64,000 nucleotides of DNA from Acanthamoeba lenticulata (lineage: Eukaryota > Discosea > Longamoebia > Acanthamoebidae), in the NCBI GenBank assembly GCA_002179805.1, contig NAVB01000608.1:84051-148050 (forward strand). Reading direction: 5' to 3'. Position 1 is the first letter of the stretch; every line of letters begins with the position of its first letter. Under the pieces are notes generated by a model that worked only from the letters and a program-made list of their open reading frames with translations, made no database searches and had not been told where the DNA came from. The position numbers and the translations under genes are program-made. Of the stretch, positions 21,823 to 34,085 are shown in pieces.

Positions 21823-23072
21823 ATGACAACCGACCTGGGCGTGGAGTGTATGGTGGGCCTGTGCCTTGCCGCGGCCATTTGGTGGATCGCGCGCAGGAGG
21901 CGCACCCATACGGAAGGACCCAAGACGCGCCTCGACCCGCTTGGTCTAGCCGAGCTGGAGCCTCTGTCGGCGACCGACGACAATACGCTCAAGAAAGATG
22001 ACCTCGTCGTGGAGGGCCACAGCGCGCAGAGGAATGCTTCCGGGATGCCAGGCAAAGAGCTGCCATTGTCACCATCTCCCCAACAACAAGAACATAAACT
22101 GGCTGATGACGTGGACAACGAGTCAGACCAGGAAAGCGAGGAAGACAAGGAAGAGGACGAAAGCTGGGATGTAGAAGACGAGGACGACGCTGCTGAGCCC
22201 GACTTGACCGACGATGAAGATGAAGATGAAGATGAAGAGAGGGAAGAAGCTGCTGATGAAGACGAAGAAGACGAGGAAGAGAATGATGAACCGCGCGTGG
22301 TGAATGCCGAGCTCGACGAGGTGTCGTTGGAGACGCTGGCGAGAGTGGAGGCTTTGGCAGCAAAGATGGGTGTCAACATGACTGAAAGCTTCATGGCCAT
22401 GGAAGAGTTCCTGGTGCTCGACGCTCCACCTTCTCCTGGCGCCCTGCCTTCCTTCGAGACCGACCGCATGCGTCTCGAGGACCACGCTGTCGTTCCGCTA
22501 AGCGACGCTGCCAGCGAGAGCGAGGACGAAGAAACGGACAACAACGACGACCAACCCGTAGACGAGACAAAGGAAGAAGAACAGGAACGGCGTGCGAGCC
22601 ACGACAACGAGCAACCACTTGAGGACCCCGCGCCTGATGCAGAGGCCGCTTTCTGGGCCAAGTGCGAGAACAGGGAGGAATGCAACCTGTGCCACACCCC
22701 CTTCACCTTCCTCACCAGGAGGGTGCGCCCATCTTCTCCCTTTCCACCCTCATCCGCAAACTGCTTCACTTTTTACTCATGAACGCTGGCCGGCTCAGCA
22801 CCACTGCCGCAAGTGCTTCGCCTCGGTTTGTGGCGGGTACGTCCGCCCAGCCTGGTCTACAGATAGGGACGGACAGCAGCTGACATATGACGTCCTGACA
22901 ACATGACAACAGGTGCTCGGCCAACAGCGCGCCGTTGCCCGAGTTCGGAGGCCGCCTGGAGAGGGTGTGCGACACCTGCTGGACCTCCTTGCAGCAGCAG
23001 ACGCAGGTGACGCCTGCGGCGGACGAGGAGACCGTCACGACGGAGGAGGTGCACGAACACGAAGCTTCGTGA
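21823..23072 (+). CDS. Membrane-anchored FYVE zinc finger protein
   Basis: FYVE fingers bind phosphatidylinositol 3-phosphate on endosomes. The first exon (21823 to about 22724) starts with a hydrophobic helix (VGLCLAAAIWWIA) followed by RRRR, i.e. a probable membrane anchor. A long acidic Glu/Asp region follows. The FYVE domain is split over three exons: WAKCENREECNLCHTPFTFL, then RRHHCRKCFASVC, then GGCSANSAPLPEFG and RVCDTCW. All eight zinc ligands and the R+HHC+xC signature are present; splices are in phase. The protein ends in a short acidic tail at 23072. A transmembrane anchor plus a FYVE domain is an uncommon pairing; it could bridge two membranes. Partner unknown. Confidence 0.85.
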
Positions 23073-23210
23073 TCTCGCCCTGCCTCGCTGCAGCCCCGGG
23101 CAAAAAGGGTCTCGCGTGAAGAAGAGCTTCCACTACTCCCCCAATCGCCCTTGTTGGCACACCAATAGCCAAGGCAGCAACACGAGGCCGTTTTTTCTTC
23201 TTTCTTGTTC

Positions 23211-24789
23211 TCAGCAGTTGCGCTGGGGGAGGAGGTCCTGGTAGAGTTCGACCCGCCGCTCGAGGTGAATCGGGTCCCGTGCTCTCGACTCCTCGTAGTC
23301 GGCCCTCCTGGGCTCCACTTGGGCGAACAGCAGCTCGCCGCTCTCTCCGCCTGCCTTGCAGACCGCATCCCTGCGGCGACGCGGGATCACTCGTCAACAA
23401 ACAACAACCAGTGACAAGATCGTCTGGCGAATGGCTGGCTGTCCGCACCCGTTCGGCGTGACCACAGAACTCAGCCCGCAGAAGCGCGAACCGTTCTCAT
23501 CGCCGGCCCGATTGCAATAGGCCACAAAGATCTTTGTGGCATTGGCCGCGCGTTTAGAAGAAGAAGAGGGAGAAGAGGGGGAGTTGTGTAGGTCACCTTG
23601 TTCTCAAAGGCCCTCGCCGGGACCGTGACCTCCGGGGCGAAGCTGGTCATGCAGGCCGTGGGCACCAGCACGGCATCGGCGCCGCGCAGCATCAACACAC
23701 GCACGGGCTCCGGGAACTCGATGTCTGGAGATGAGGATCATCACGATGAGCACCCATGACGGGACCCCAGCAAACAACGTTGGCTTTGGGAGAACGAGGC
23801 TCGTACCCCAGCAGATGAGAACGCCGACGTTGACGCCTGGCCCCAAAAGCAAGGGGGGTTGGTGGCCAAGAAGACAGGTCAGCAGCGCAAGACAAAGCGG
23901 ACAAAACATAACGAACCGCCGATCTTGACGAGGGGCGCCAGGCAGTCGCCGTAAGCAAAGTACTTCTTCTCGTAGTCGCCCCACAGATGCGTCTTCCTGC
24001 CGGTTCCTACAAGCGTCAACAAATTGACGTCGCGAATGCAGCATGGATGAAGCTGGGCACGCTACCGGTAGTTGAGGAGCGTGCTTCCGTCGGCGCCGAG
24101 GAAGATCGCTGAGTTGTAGAACGTCGTGCGGTCGCCCTCCACCACCCGCTCTGGATATCCGAACACGATGTAGACGCCGTGGGCTCGGGCCATCTCGGCC
24201 ACTGCCTGAAAGAGCGCGACGGGTGGGTTGGTGGTGTTGATGGTGGCAGAGGAGGAGTTGGTCCATACCTGAATGGAGGGCCCATCAAAGGGCTCGGCGT
24301 CACGATGCAGTACGTCGCCCACGTTGTAGCCTGTCAAGAAAAGCTGCAAATAATGGCTATCAGGTAATTGAAAAGAAAGAATATTGATTTTAAAATATAT
24401 ATGTAGATATATATTTAAAAATAAAGAACGCGGGGTACCTCCGGAAAGCACAACAACAGCGGAGCAGCACTGTGGGCAGATGTTCGGTGGACTTGTGCCG
24501 CTTTGACGACGGCTTCGCGAGCGACGTCGAGGTTGGCTTTTTTGTCCTGAGCCCCCCCGCACTGCACCCGACAGTCAAAACTCCGCCCCAAAAGGCCAGA
24601 CCCCACACGACCACCTCGCCAACGCGCCCCAAAGAGGAACCCTCCTCGCACCTGATACAGAGCCAACTGCAGCATCCTCGGCGCTGTTGCTGTGTTGGTG
24701 GTGCGTGAACGAGAAAACTGCTTGGCAAAGTAAGTTGGTCTAATTGCACCGCTTAATTTGGGTCGTCCTCCCTTTTGTGGGGTGGCCAC
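23211..24789 (-). CDS. Carbon-nitrogen hydrolase (nitrilase superfamily)
   Basis: Nitrilase-fold amidase. The core begins MLQLALYQ at 24675; an upstream in-frame ATG at 24789 would add about 38 residues, possibly a targeting leader. Exons then give a helix (DVAREAVVKAAQVH), the catalytic Glu strand (LLLCFPE), FLTGYNVGDVLHRDAEP, VYIVFGYPER, the catalytic Lys region (LLNYRKTHLWGDYEK), and the catalytic Cys in NVGVLICWDIEFPEPVRVL, formed across a splice. Later exons have PTACMTSFAPEVTVPARAFEN, FVAYCNRAGDENGSRFCG and the family C-terminus (LLFAQVEPRRADYE, ELYQDLLPQRNC). Glu, Lys and Cys are all present, so it should be active on an amide or nitrile; the substrate cannot be told. Confidence 0.87.
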
Positions 24790-25048
24790 CCCGAAAGTAG
24801 TCCTTCCCCTTCTTGGGTTGCGCTTCCACCCAATCCCTGCGATGTACCTGCCATGACTGCTTTCAAAGCAAAATGACTGTCTCGTGGTCCGGCTTAACGT
24901 GCAGACACTTCAGCACGCCGCCAGCACAACTACACGATTGCGTAACGCCATCTCTCAACCTATTCGCCATGTCCTTGAGCAACTTTTATGTATTTCTTTC
25001 CTTTTTTCATTTCTTTCATTTCTTTCTTTTAAATGGGATTTTCTTTGC

Positions 25049-27717
25049 TCAGCAGCACGGGTGGAAGAGGGAGAGGAGGGCTTGGTGCACCTCCACTTGC
25101 ACCGCCGTTGGGGGAAGAAGCTCGCCGTCGACGCCCATCTTGCCCACCTTCTTTGATTTCGTAGACGCCAGCGGCTCGATGATGAGGGCCTTGACCTTGA
25201 CGTACTCCACCCCTGGTGTAGAAACATTTACATGAGCAACCAACAAGAAACACAAGCAAGTCTCTTGACTAGAGAGAAAGAGGAGAAGAGTACCAGAGAT
25301 GTTGAGGTGCGAGCCGTCGCCTTTCTCGTTATCGAGCAGCACCTTTGTCAGATTCGCGCGCGACGCCGATCGCATGAAGCAAACGTCCAAGCAGCCATCT
25401 GACCGCACGCGCACAAAGGTGAGGTTGACGGTGAAGAAGAAGGACAACGAGGTCCATTGACGATGATGACGATGAAAAGCGTACCGGCGAGGTGGGCGTA
25501 GGGGGTGAGGAAAGTGTCGGTGGAGATGCCGCGCACGTTGAAGGCCACGAAAAGCGAAAAGTCGTCTTCGATGACCTTCCACTGGGTCTTGGCGCTGCTT
25601 CGCCCGATGTAGCGCAGGTCGGGCCCGATCCCCTCCTCATCGTCAAACTTTTCCTTGTCGCCCCCGAGCAGCCGGCCGCCGCTGGCCGCGGCCTCCTCGT
25701 CAAACTCGCCGTCATCGGACTCGTCCGCGAAGCCCTGGTACAGCTTCCCAGCCTCGGCCGCGGCGGCGGCGCTGCCGTCGACGCTGAGCATCTGGCTCAC
25801 CTGTCGCGCGTGGGCGCCCGCGGCGCAGGTGGGGCAGTGGATCTGGACGCAGGGCTGCGGGACAAAGTCGGCCAGCACGAACGAGATCCGCGCACGGTAG
25901 GCGTCGTTGGAGACCAACTTCTCGATGGCCGTCAACGTGAACCGGGCCTTGCCCATCCAGCGCAGCACTTCGCTGTCAAAGTCCACGTCGGAGATGAAAC
26001 CCCAGGCCACGTCCAGGAACCCAAACCTGCGACATCACACCACCACGCGAGGCATCAGCGATGGCGGCGGCGCGTTTGGGGAGCCGCGAGCAAGCGGTAC
26101 CGCTTCTTCTGGCCCTCTTGAAGGATGGAGAAGGCGTCAAACGGCCGCCGCTTGCCCTTGACGATGGCAAAGGCGGCTTGGCAGGGCGTGAAGCAGCCGA
26201 TCGACGCGGCGAGGCCGTTGCCGGACCCGCTCGGGATGATGCCCACGGGAAGCTTGCTCGCCTCCTTCCAGTCCGGCCTTCGGAGCAGCGCATTGACCAC
26301 TGATGATGACGACGAAGTCAGAGGTTCTCAGCAGAGAAGCTTCTCTCACACACATGCCGACGTACCCTCGTGGAGGAGGCCGTCGCCGCTGATGGTGACG
26401 ATCCCGTCGTACATGTTGATGTCCAGCGCGGCCGCTACCTCGCCCGCGTGACCCGCGTACTTGGTCTCTATGCGCGTGTGCAAGCGTAAGCCCCATGGGC
26501 GGGACGGAGAAGGACGGGTGAGAGTGTTTCGTTTCATACCGACGAGGTGAAGGTGAATGTTGGCGACGAGGAACATGGGCCGGACTTGCTGCCACACCTT
26601 CTTGGCGAGGCCCGTGCCGCCAAACGGGTTGAGGAAGACGAGCAGGCGCCGCACGGGCACGCCGTTGGTCGGCTGTTGCTGCTGGCCCTCTGCCGTCATG
26701 TCGTCAGACGAAACGGACGGCGTTGTGGGGATGAACGACGCCGGCGGGAAGAAGGGCTGCCGCAGGGCCGTGCGCACGGACGCCAGCCAGGCCAGAAGCA
26801 GCTCCTCGCTCCCGCACACAAACTCGTACGTCTTCAGGTACCGATCGTTGGTCAAGCTCGGTGCCTAAATTCAAATATTCACAAAGTAATGAATTATAAA
26901 TTAATTAATTGTTTAAAAAAAGGTGAACAAAAAGGAAGATGAAGGTGCAAGGTGGGCCGCGAACCTGGTTGGGATGTTTGAGGGGATAGGAGTGGAGGAT
27001 GAAGCCGGTCCGCTTACGCGATCGGCTCACGCCGATGATCTCGGCATAGGGCAGCTGCTGGTAGGCATCGCCTTGCAGGGCCCAGCAGACCGAGTGCGGG
27101 AGGAGCTGCATGTAGTGCTGCCGTCCCTCGAAGAAGAGCAGCCCTGCGAGCGGTTCAAATGGAAGCGGGCCGAGGCCTGGAAGGCTTGCCCGGACTGCAC
27201 AACCAGTTTGAGTCTGACGAAGAGGGCAAGGAAGGGAAATAAGGGCAGATGGATACAGACCTGGAATGGTGGACGACGAGGTGCGTAGAAGATGGTGGAA
27301 ATGGGAGGGAGGGGGAGGAATGAAAGGCTGTCGAGCATCGATGGAGAGATAGAGCACGTCGCCGTTGCGCAACTCGTCCATGGCTTCCACTTCCGCGCCA
27401 GTGCCCAACCACACTCGCGCGATTTGTAGCTCCTTAGCTGATGGGTCGAGCACCTGTTGTTTCTTCTCGTCACTTCTCCTTTCATCTCTTTCATCTTCAT
27501 CTCTTTCTGCGATTTCGGATAACTTGACCACACCATCTTGTGAGCCGGCAAGGAACAACTTGCGCAGGCATCGAGCTTTGAAGTCCTCCCAAGTCGCGTC
27601 GCTTCTGACGGAAATCACTTTACCATTGCTGTTCATAAAATTCCCATTTGGGAAAATGGAGAAGCGCAATCTCGTCACTTCTGCTGCAGATGTTTGGTCA
27701 TTCGGCAGTGCTTCCAT
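25049..27717 (-). CDS. Lipid kinase (sphingosine/diacylglycerol type) with ubiquitin-like N-terminal domain
   Basis: Start at 27717. Residues about 15-130 form a DCX/KHA-type ubiquitin-like module (FSIFPNGNFMNSNGKVISV; DELRNGDVLYLSID). A PH-like segment follows (YAEIIGVSRSRKRTGFILHSY; KTYEFVCGSEELLLAWLASV). The catalytic DAGK domain has LLVFLNPFGGTG, YDGIVTISGDGLLHE and VGIIPSGSGNGLAASI, then the sphingosine-kinase-like WGFISDVDFDSEVLRWMGKARF. A linker with a CPTC pair and an acidic patch interrupts the second half, which ends with DGCLDVCFM and VEYVKVKALIIEPL. All nucleotide-binding motifs are intact. It should phosphorylate a sphingoid base or related lipid at membranes. Seven or more introns. 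Confidence 0.87.
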
Positions 27718-27900
27718 TCCACACGAAGCGTGAGAACACGATCCTCTTCCCTTCCCTCTCGCTCGGCTCTAATTTTCAAACTCGCCTTGGTGGAGCTGCA
27801 CCAGGCCCAGATAGAAAAGGCAACAGCAAAAGCGCTGAGTTGGGAAATCTTGTCGCAAACTCTGAGGAATTAATACAACATGTTTTGTGGGTGTGATCGA

Positions 27901-30900
27901 TCACACCGCCGATCGGCTGCCGTCGCTGCCAAGCAGGCGCTCGAGCTGTTCCACGACGTCCTTCATGGCCGGGCGCTTGTCGGCTTCAGCGTGCCAGCAC
28001 TTCTTCATCAGCTTCCTGTAGGGCTTGACGCAGTCGCCCGGAATCGCCGGGCGGCGGCCCTCGAGCACGTCGAGCGAGACGCCCATGAAGTTGCGGCCCG
28101 CGTAGGGCTGCTTGCGGGTGAGCACCTCCCACATGATGATGCCGAACGAGAACGTGTCGGCCCGCTCCGAGTACTTCTCGCCGCGGATGATCTCTGGCGC
28201 GGTCCAGCAGGGCGTGCCGCAGCGGGTCATGGTGGCGTTCTCCTCCTTGATCCGCGCAAAGCCAAAGTCGGCCACCTTCACGTTCCAGTTCTCGTCGACG
28301 AGCAGGTTGGAGGGCTTGAGGTCGCGATGCACGATGACCGGGTGCAGCGAGTGGAGGTAGTTGATGCCCAGCGCCGCCGAGTGGAGCAGCTTCACCTTCT
28401 GGTTCCACGTGAACTTGACGCTGTTGTCGGCGAGCAGGTCGCGCAGACACCCGTTCTTGACGAACTCGGTCACGATGCACAGGTTGGGCCGCTTGACGCA
28501 GGCGCCGATGAAGAGGACGATGTTGGGGTGGTGCAGCTCGGCCAGGAGGGCCATCTCGGCGCGGAATTCGAGCATGCGCCGCTCGTCGAGCTTCTGCTTG
28601 ATGAACCGCTTCACCGCCACGTCGACGCCCTTCCACTTGCCGCGGTAGACCACGCCGTAGGAGCCCAGCCCGATCTGCCGGCCGAGCGCGATCTCGTTGA
28701 AGTCGATGACCCATCGGCACAGGTTGGCCGACGTCAGGAAGCGGTCCTCGAGGAAGAGCATGCCCTCGCCCACGACGGCCTGTACCTCTTCGTCGCTCGA
28801 GTGCGAGCGGGCCGAGCCGTGCTTCCGGGGGGTCTTGGGGTCGCTCCCGCTCCCGCTGCCGCCCGTGGGCGACGAGCTCGTGTTCTCCGATTCCCTGTGG
28901 CCCACGTCCCTCGAGACGCCGCCGAAGAACCGGCCTTCCAGCGACGGCGGCTTCAGCTCAAAGAGTCGTGCGCCTGTCATGATTGAACTCAATTAGCCAC
29001 CAAATTAAAGAATAAATAAATAAAAAAGATTTTAAAATGAAAGGAATGGAAAAATAAATAGAAAGAAAATGTACCAGAGGGAGCGTCGGGCATCTCGAAC
29101 CGGCCCAAGCTCACGAGGCGCTTGGTGTCCTGGCCCAGCTCGGTGTCCTCGACCTTGGCAAAGGCCGCGCCGGAGACGAGGATCTGGCCGCCGTGGGTCA
29201 TGGCCGTGATGCGGGCCGCGGTGTTGATGACCGGTCCGATGTACTCGACGCGCCGCGTGATCGGATCGCGCACCATGCGGGGCTCGCCCACGTGCACGCC
29301 CATGCGCACGCGGAGGCCCTTGTAGATGATGCGGTCGTCGGCGTCGCCCCACTCCTCGGCCGCGCCCGGGTGATCGAGCAGCGCCTCGGGCCACTCGAGC
29401 TTGAGGAGCTGCTGCTGGGCCTCCATGCACCACTCGAGCGCGTCGATCGTGTTCTGGAAGGCCAGGCAGAAGGAGCCCTCGCCGCTGTTCCGGTCCTTGA
29501 GGAACACGACCTCGTAGCCCCGGTGCTTCTTGAGCAGCGAGCGGAACAGGGCGTTGTGCAGGATCGTCGCGTCGCGCATGGCCTCGGCGTTGAACTCCCA
29601 CAGTGACGCCGCGCGCGTGATGTCGGAGAACACGATCGCCATCTCGCCATCCGGCGCCGGCACGGTCCCTGCGTTGAGCGCGCCCACGGCCGTTTCGCGG
29701 TCTGGTGGGCAGCAGGATCGGGATGTGTGAGTTTATACCATTGGCTAACCAAGACTGGGGCGCGGGCGAGAAGACAGAGTGGGCCGCGCGGTACCTTTGG
29801 AGTGCGACGAGCCCGAGCTGCTGGCCGAGCCGCCCGAGGCCCCCGAAGGCAGAGTCCACGAGCCGAAGCGGTCTCCGCCAACTCCGCTGGACGACGAGGT
29901 GGAGGTCTTGGTGAGCGACGACCCGGTCTCACCGCCGAGGCCGCTCAGGCGGGTCATGATCTCCTGCACTCGCCCGGAGGGAACCGCGTCAGCCGCACGG
30001 ACAATCACAACTGCGAGGAATGTAGTCGACAAACATACCAGGAAGCTCGGCCGGACGGTCGGGTCCTGGTGCCAGCAGGTGCGGATGAGGGTCAAGAAGT
30101 CGGCGGGCATGGTGGCGTCCTGCTCGTCGGGCAGCGGCGGCCGCGCGTTGTCGCGGATCACCGCCACGGCCACGGCAGCCGGGCTCATGCCAAAGTAGGG
30201 CTGCTGGCGCGTGGCGAGCTCCCAGAGGATGATGCCGAACGAGTAGACGTCGGTCTGCATGTAGTCCACCTCGAGCGCCTCGTTCAGGATCTCGGGCGCG
30301 GTCCAGTGCACGGAGCCCTGCGCCTCCTTGCCGCCGCCGCCGCCGCCGCGCTTCATCTCCTCCTTGAACTTGGTCAAGCCAAAGTCCGAGACCTTGACGT
30401 TCCACTTGGAGTCGAGCAGGAGGTTGAGGGACTTGAGGTCGCGGTGGACGATGCCCGACGAGTGGAGGAAGTGCATGCCCTTGGCCGCCTGGTAGGCCAT
30501 CTTGTTGCGCAGCATGCTCGGGATGTCCGGGATGAGCTCGTTGTGGAGGAGGTCAAAGAGCGAGCCGAGGGCCATGAACTCCATGACGATGCACATGTTG
30601 GGCGGCTTGGTGCAGGCCGCCATGAAGAGCACGACGTTGGGATGCCGGAGGGCGGTCATCACGCGCACCTCCTCCTTGAAGTTGCGCTCGAGCTCGCGCG
30701 AGGCGTTCTCGGAGATCATCATCTTGACGGCCACCTCGGTGCCCTTCCACACGGCTTTGTGCACTTCGCCGTAGCCGCCGGCGCCGAGCTGCTCGCCCAT
30801 CTCGAGCTCGGTGACGTCCACCTCCCACTCGTCCTCGCGCTGGCGCTTGGAGCGGACCCACACGAGCAGGGCCACGACGATGCAGGCCATCACCAGCAGT

Positions 30901-33900
30901 GCGACCACGACGGCCGGGATGATGGACCCGAGGATTGGCGCCAGCGACGTATCGCTGTTGGTCACGGCGCGCTCGCAGTAGGTCCCCTGGTAGCCGCTGG
31001 TGCACAGGCAGGCCCCGTTGGTGCACACACCGTGGTCCGAGCAGATGGTGCTCTGGTAGATGCACCCGTAGACGGAGCTCACGTGCACGTCGTCGCAGGT
31101 CATGCCCGCCACAAAGTCCAGCAAGCGCTTGCGCACCGCCGGGGACTGACCGGCCACGCCCAGTCGGTTCCTACACAGTTGGAAGGATCAGATTCCAAGT
31201 AAATAAGGAATCATTTATAAAATAGAAAAAAATGTCGTTTGCGTACTGTTGAGCCAGCTGGATGGCTGAAGCGTCGGTTTGGGTCCAGTAGATCCAATCG
31301 ACGAGGGCCTTGGCCTTGACGCAGTCCACCATCGTGTTCTGGTGCACGATGAAGATGTGCATGTTGGCCATGGGCCAGCTGTTGGCTCCAGGACCTGTCG
31401 TATTTTATTTTGTTATTATTTGGCGTGATGAGCTCGGAAAAACAATGAAGGAAACGACGACAACGAGGGAGGAGAGGCGCACCATTGACGAGGCTGGTCA
31501 CGGAGGAGTCGCCGCTGAAGTCGTCGATAGCAGAGACGAGGGACGCGTAGTTGGGCGAGACGCGGTTGCCGGCCGGGTTGATGAGGTCGGCCATGGCCAA
31601 CCGGCGGTTGGGCCGAACCTTCTCCTGCAGCCACACGCCCATCGAGTACGAGTTGTTGCCGAGGGCGCCCGCCGGGTCGGTGGTGCTGATGACGTTGCTG
31701 ATGGACAGATTCAGCTCCGGGACGATGCCGATCTGGTTCTTGAAGGCTTCGCTGGCTGCGCTGAGGGCTTCCGTCATGAGCAGCGTGGCCTCGGCGTTGT
31801 CGGCCGGCGTGACCACGAGGATGGGCTGGTTGGGCAGAAGGGCGGCGGCCCAGCCCGAGTTGAGGGCGAGGATGGCCGCGTCGTTCCAGTGGGTGATGGT
31901 GCCGAGCATGATGTCGGCCACGAGGTCCAGGGTGAGCACGAGCGTGCTATTCCCCAGCAGCTCCGGCAAGTTGTAGGCCGGCCCGATCGCGTAGGCGATG
32001 ATGGGCACTTGGGCGACGTCCGACAACGACGAGTTGTCCCTCGCACTGACCGTGGCGATCATCGTGCTGATGCCTCCAAAGTCCACGTCATCTGCGCACG
32101 ACCATGACGTCAGCACCACCAACAGCTGTTGCTTCAAGCCCGGAAAAAGCCCGGAAATGGAACACATACAGTTGGTCAGGTCCTCGATGGCGGTGGAGGA
32201 CGGGCTGGAAAAGTAGCGCAGCTGCATGCTGGCCGAGACGTAGATGTCCATCCAGGCGTTGTAGAGGCTGAAATCCAGGCCCTCGCCGATGAGCCACGTC
32301 TGGCTGAACGCGCGAATCTGGTTGCACTGAATGGTGCCCAGAAGATCGATCGTCTTCCTGCAAAGTCCCAACCAAACAACGATGGTGATGAGCGGCCAAC
32401 ACAAAGAAAGCGACGACAAAAGAGCGAAGACGACAGAGACGTACGTCTTGTAGCCAAAGGGGAGCGGGGTGTAGCCCAATTTCTGCACTTGGTCGATGAC
32501 GTGCGGGTTGAGCTGCGACCACGCGATGAACGCGAGGAGGCCCTGTATGTAGCTGCAGTCCGACGAGTTGGACGAGGCCACGGCCAAGACGAAGGAGACC
32601 GCGCAGAGGGGCCACGACTCGGCCAGCTCGCCGTTGATCGCGTCGACGGCCAAGTAGGTTGAGGTAAGCTGGCCGGTCACTTCGCTGATCGCCGACTCTA
32701 CGGCTGCGACAGTCGGCTCCACCGTTGCATCTGCGCGGAACCCAATTTAGTACTTGGCGCCAAAAAAACTATTTGAATTATGATAAAGGCAAAGATTGAG
32801 CAGAAGTAGACGTACTGGCTTTGTTGACCAGATTGGCATATTTAACGCTCATGGAATCGGCCATGACCTTGGTCGAGTAGCTCATGCTGTATAATGTTGA
32901 CTAAACGAATGTGTCGTAAAGGAACCATGTTCAGCCCTCGTGTCAGTACTGACGCGTTGGGAAGGAGGGGACGGACGAACCTGAACGTAAGCGCACTGGG
33001 CCTCGCCAGGAGCGCCGGTGTCGGTGGCGTGGTCGGCAATGCCGACGAAGCGCGTCCAGTCCACCACGCCCGTCACATCCGTGCCGAAGACGGCCGCAAA
33101 GTCGGCGTTGGCTTGGATGAGCGCTCGCGAGAACACCTGGCTGATGGTGGAATAGGGGTCGGTGCTCGTGTAGGCCAGCCGGATGCGTTCGTTGGGCAGA
33201 GGCGCGCCGGGATTGAGGTTCTGGATCGCCGTGTCGTTCCACCACGAGACATTGCCCACCCAGATGGAGCCCAACGTGTGTAGGTCAAGCACCTAGGTCC
33301 AGATAAAAAAGAAAAGAAAAGAAAATGATCATAAAAAGAAAATAGAAGAAAAGAGATGATTATAAAATTCATTGCCATAGCATCGCGCAGATTGGAAATG
33401 TCAGATCCCGTTAAAAGAACGAATCGCAAAAAAGAACGCGGGACGTACGAGGGTCTTGTTGACGGCGGAGAGTGACGGCAAGTTGTAGGTGGGAACGATG
33501 GCCTGACCCATGATGGGGAGCAACACGTCGCCGAGACTGTCGAGGTAGGCCTCCGGAAGGCCGGCGTCAACGACGGTGTAGTCCTGTTGTTGCAGACCAC
33601 CAGAACTAATTAGGTGGCGTTTGTGACGTGAAGCAGCGCAACAAAAAAAAAAAGAACGAAGTCCAATGACCGGAAACGCGTACGTAGGTATCGCTGGTGC
33701 CTAAGAACGTGTCGATGGCGGGGTTGACACCAACGTTTTCATAAGAGATGGTGGTACTGACTTGCGCAAACTAAAAGTGGGAGAAGAGGGATGCCTCACG
33801 GTGAGTGCCCAGAAGAAAGCACAGGGTGGCCACGGGAGCGAGGACGTGCCTGGTAGGCGTCAGCAAGGGTGCGAAGGAGAGGTGCGTCAAACGGGCCTCC

Positions 33901-34085
33901 GCCGCCAGTGACCGCCACGCCTGGTGGATTCATTCGGGGGTAAGTTTCGCATCAATATAGGGTTTCGTTATGACTTGGGTCGCAAAGCGGAAGGGCAAGC
34001 AAGTGCCTTGGCTAGGCGTCACGTTGATGAAGGCCGCCAACAACAACAACAAGAAGGTCGAGAGTAGAACGAGTGGTCTCGTCAT
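27901..34085 (-). CDS. Receptor: tandem PstS-like PBP domains, EGF, TM, kinase, nucleotidyl cyclase, kinase
   Basis: Start at 34085 gives a signal peptide (LVLLSTFLLLLLLAAFINV). Two phosphate-binding-protein-like (PstS/PBP) extracellular domains follow: about 34000-32440 (WWNDTAIQNLNPGAPLPNE; LGYTPLPFGYKT) and 32340-31200 (PIIAYAIGPAYNLPELLG; HWNDAAILALNSGW). An EGF-like Cys cluster (CSDHGVCTNGACLCTSGYQG), a membrane helix (PAVVVALLVMACIVVALLVWV) and kinase 1 (GAGGYGEVHKA, VAVKMM, HRDLKSLNLLL, SDFGL) come next. A class III cyclase domain lies at 29690-29080 (VFSDITRAASLWE; VEYIGPVINTAARI) and kinase 2 at 28730-27920 (GLGSYGVVYRG, VAVKRF, HRDLKPSNLLV, ADFGF). Both kinases look active. I treat it as one gene because each junction carries in-phase splice signals. 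Likely plasma-membrane sensor making a cyclic nucleotide; ligand unknown. Confidence 0.82.

Noticed and set aside
27880..28986. Long plus-strand open frame (368 codons)
   Set aside because: It is antisense to the second kinase domain; GC-rich codon bias opens the opposite strand. No family signature.
29727..31202. Long plus-strand open frame (491 codons)
   Set aside because: Antisense to kinase 1 and the EGF/TM part of the receptor. His/Val/Arg-rich composition is typical of a shadow frame.
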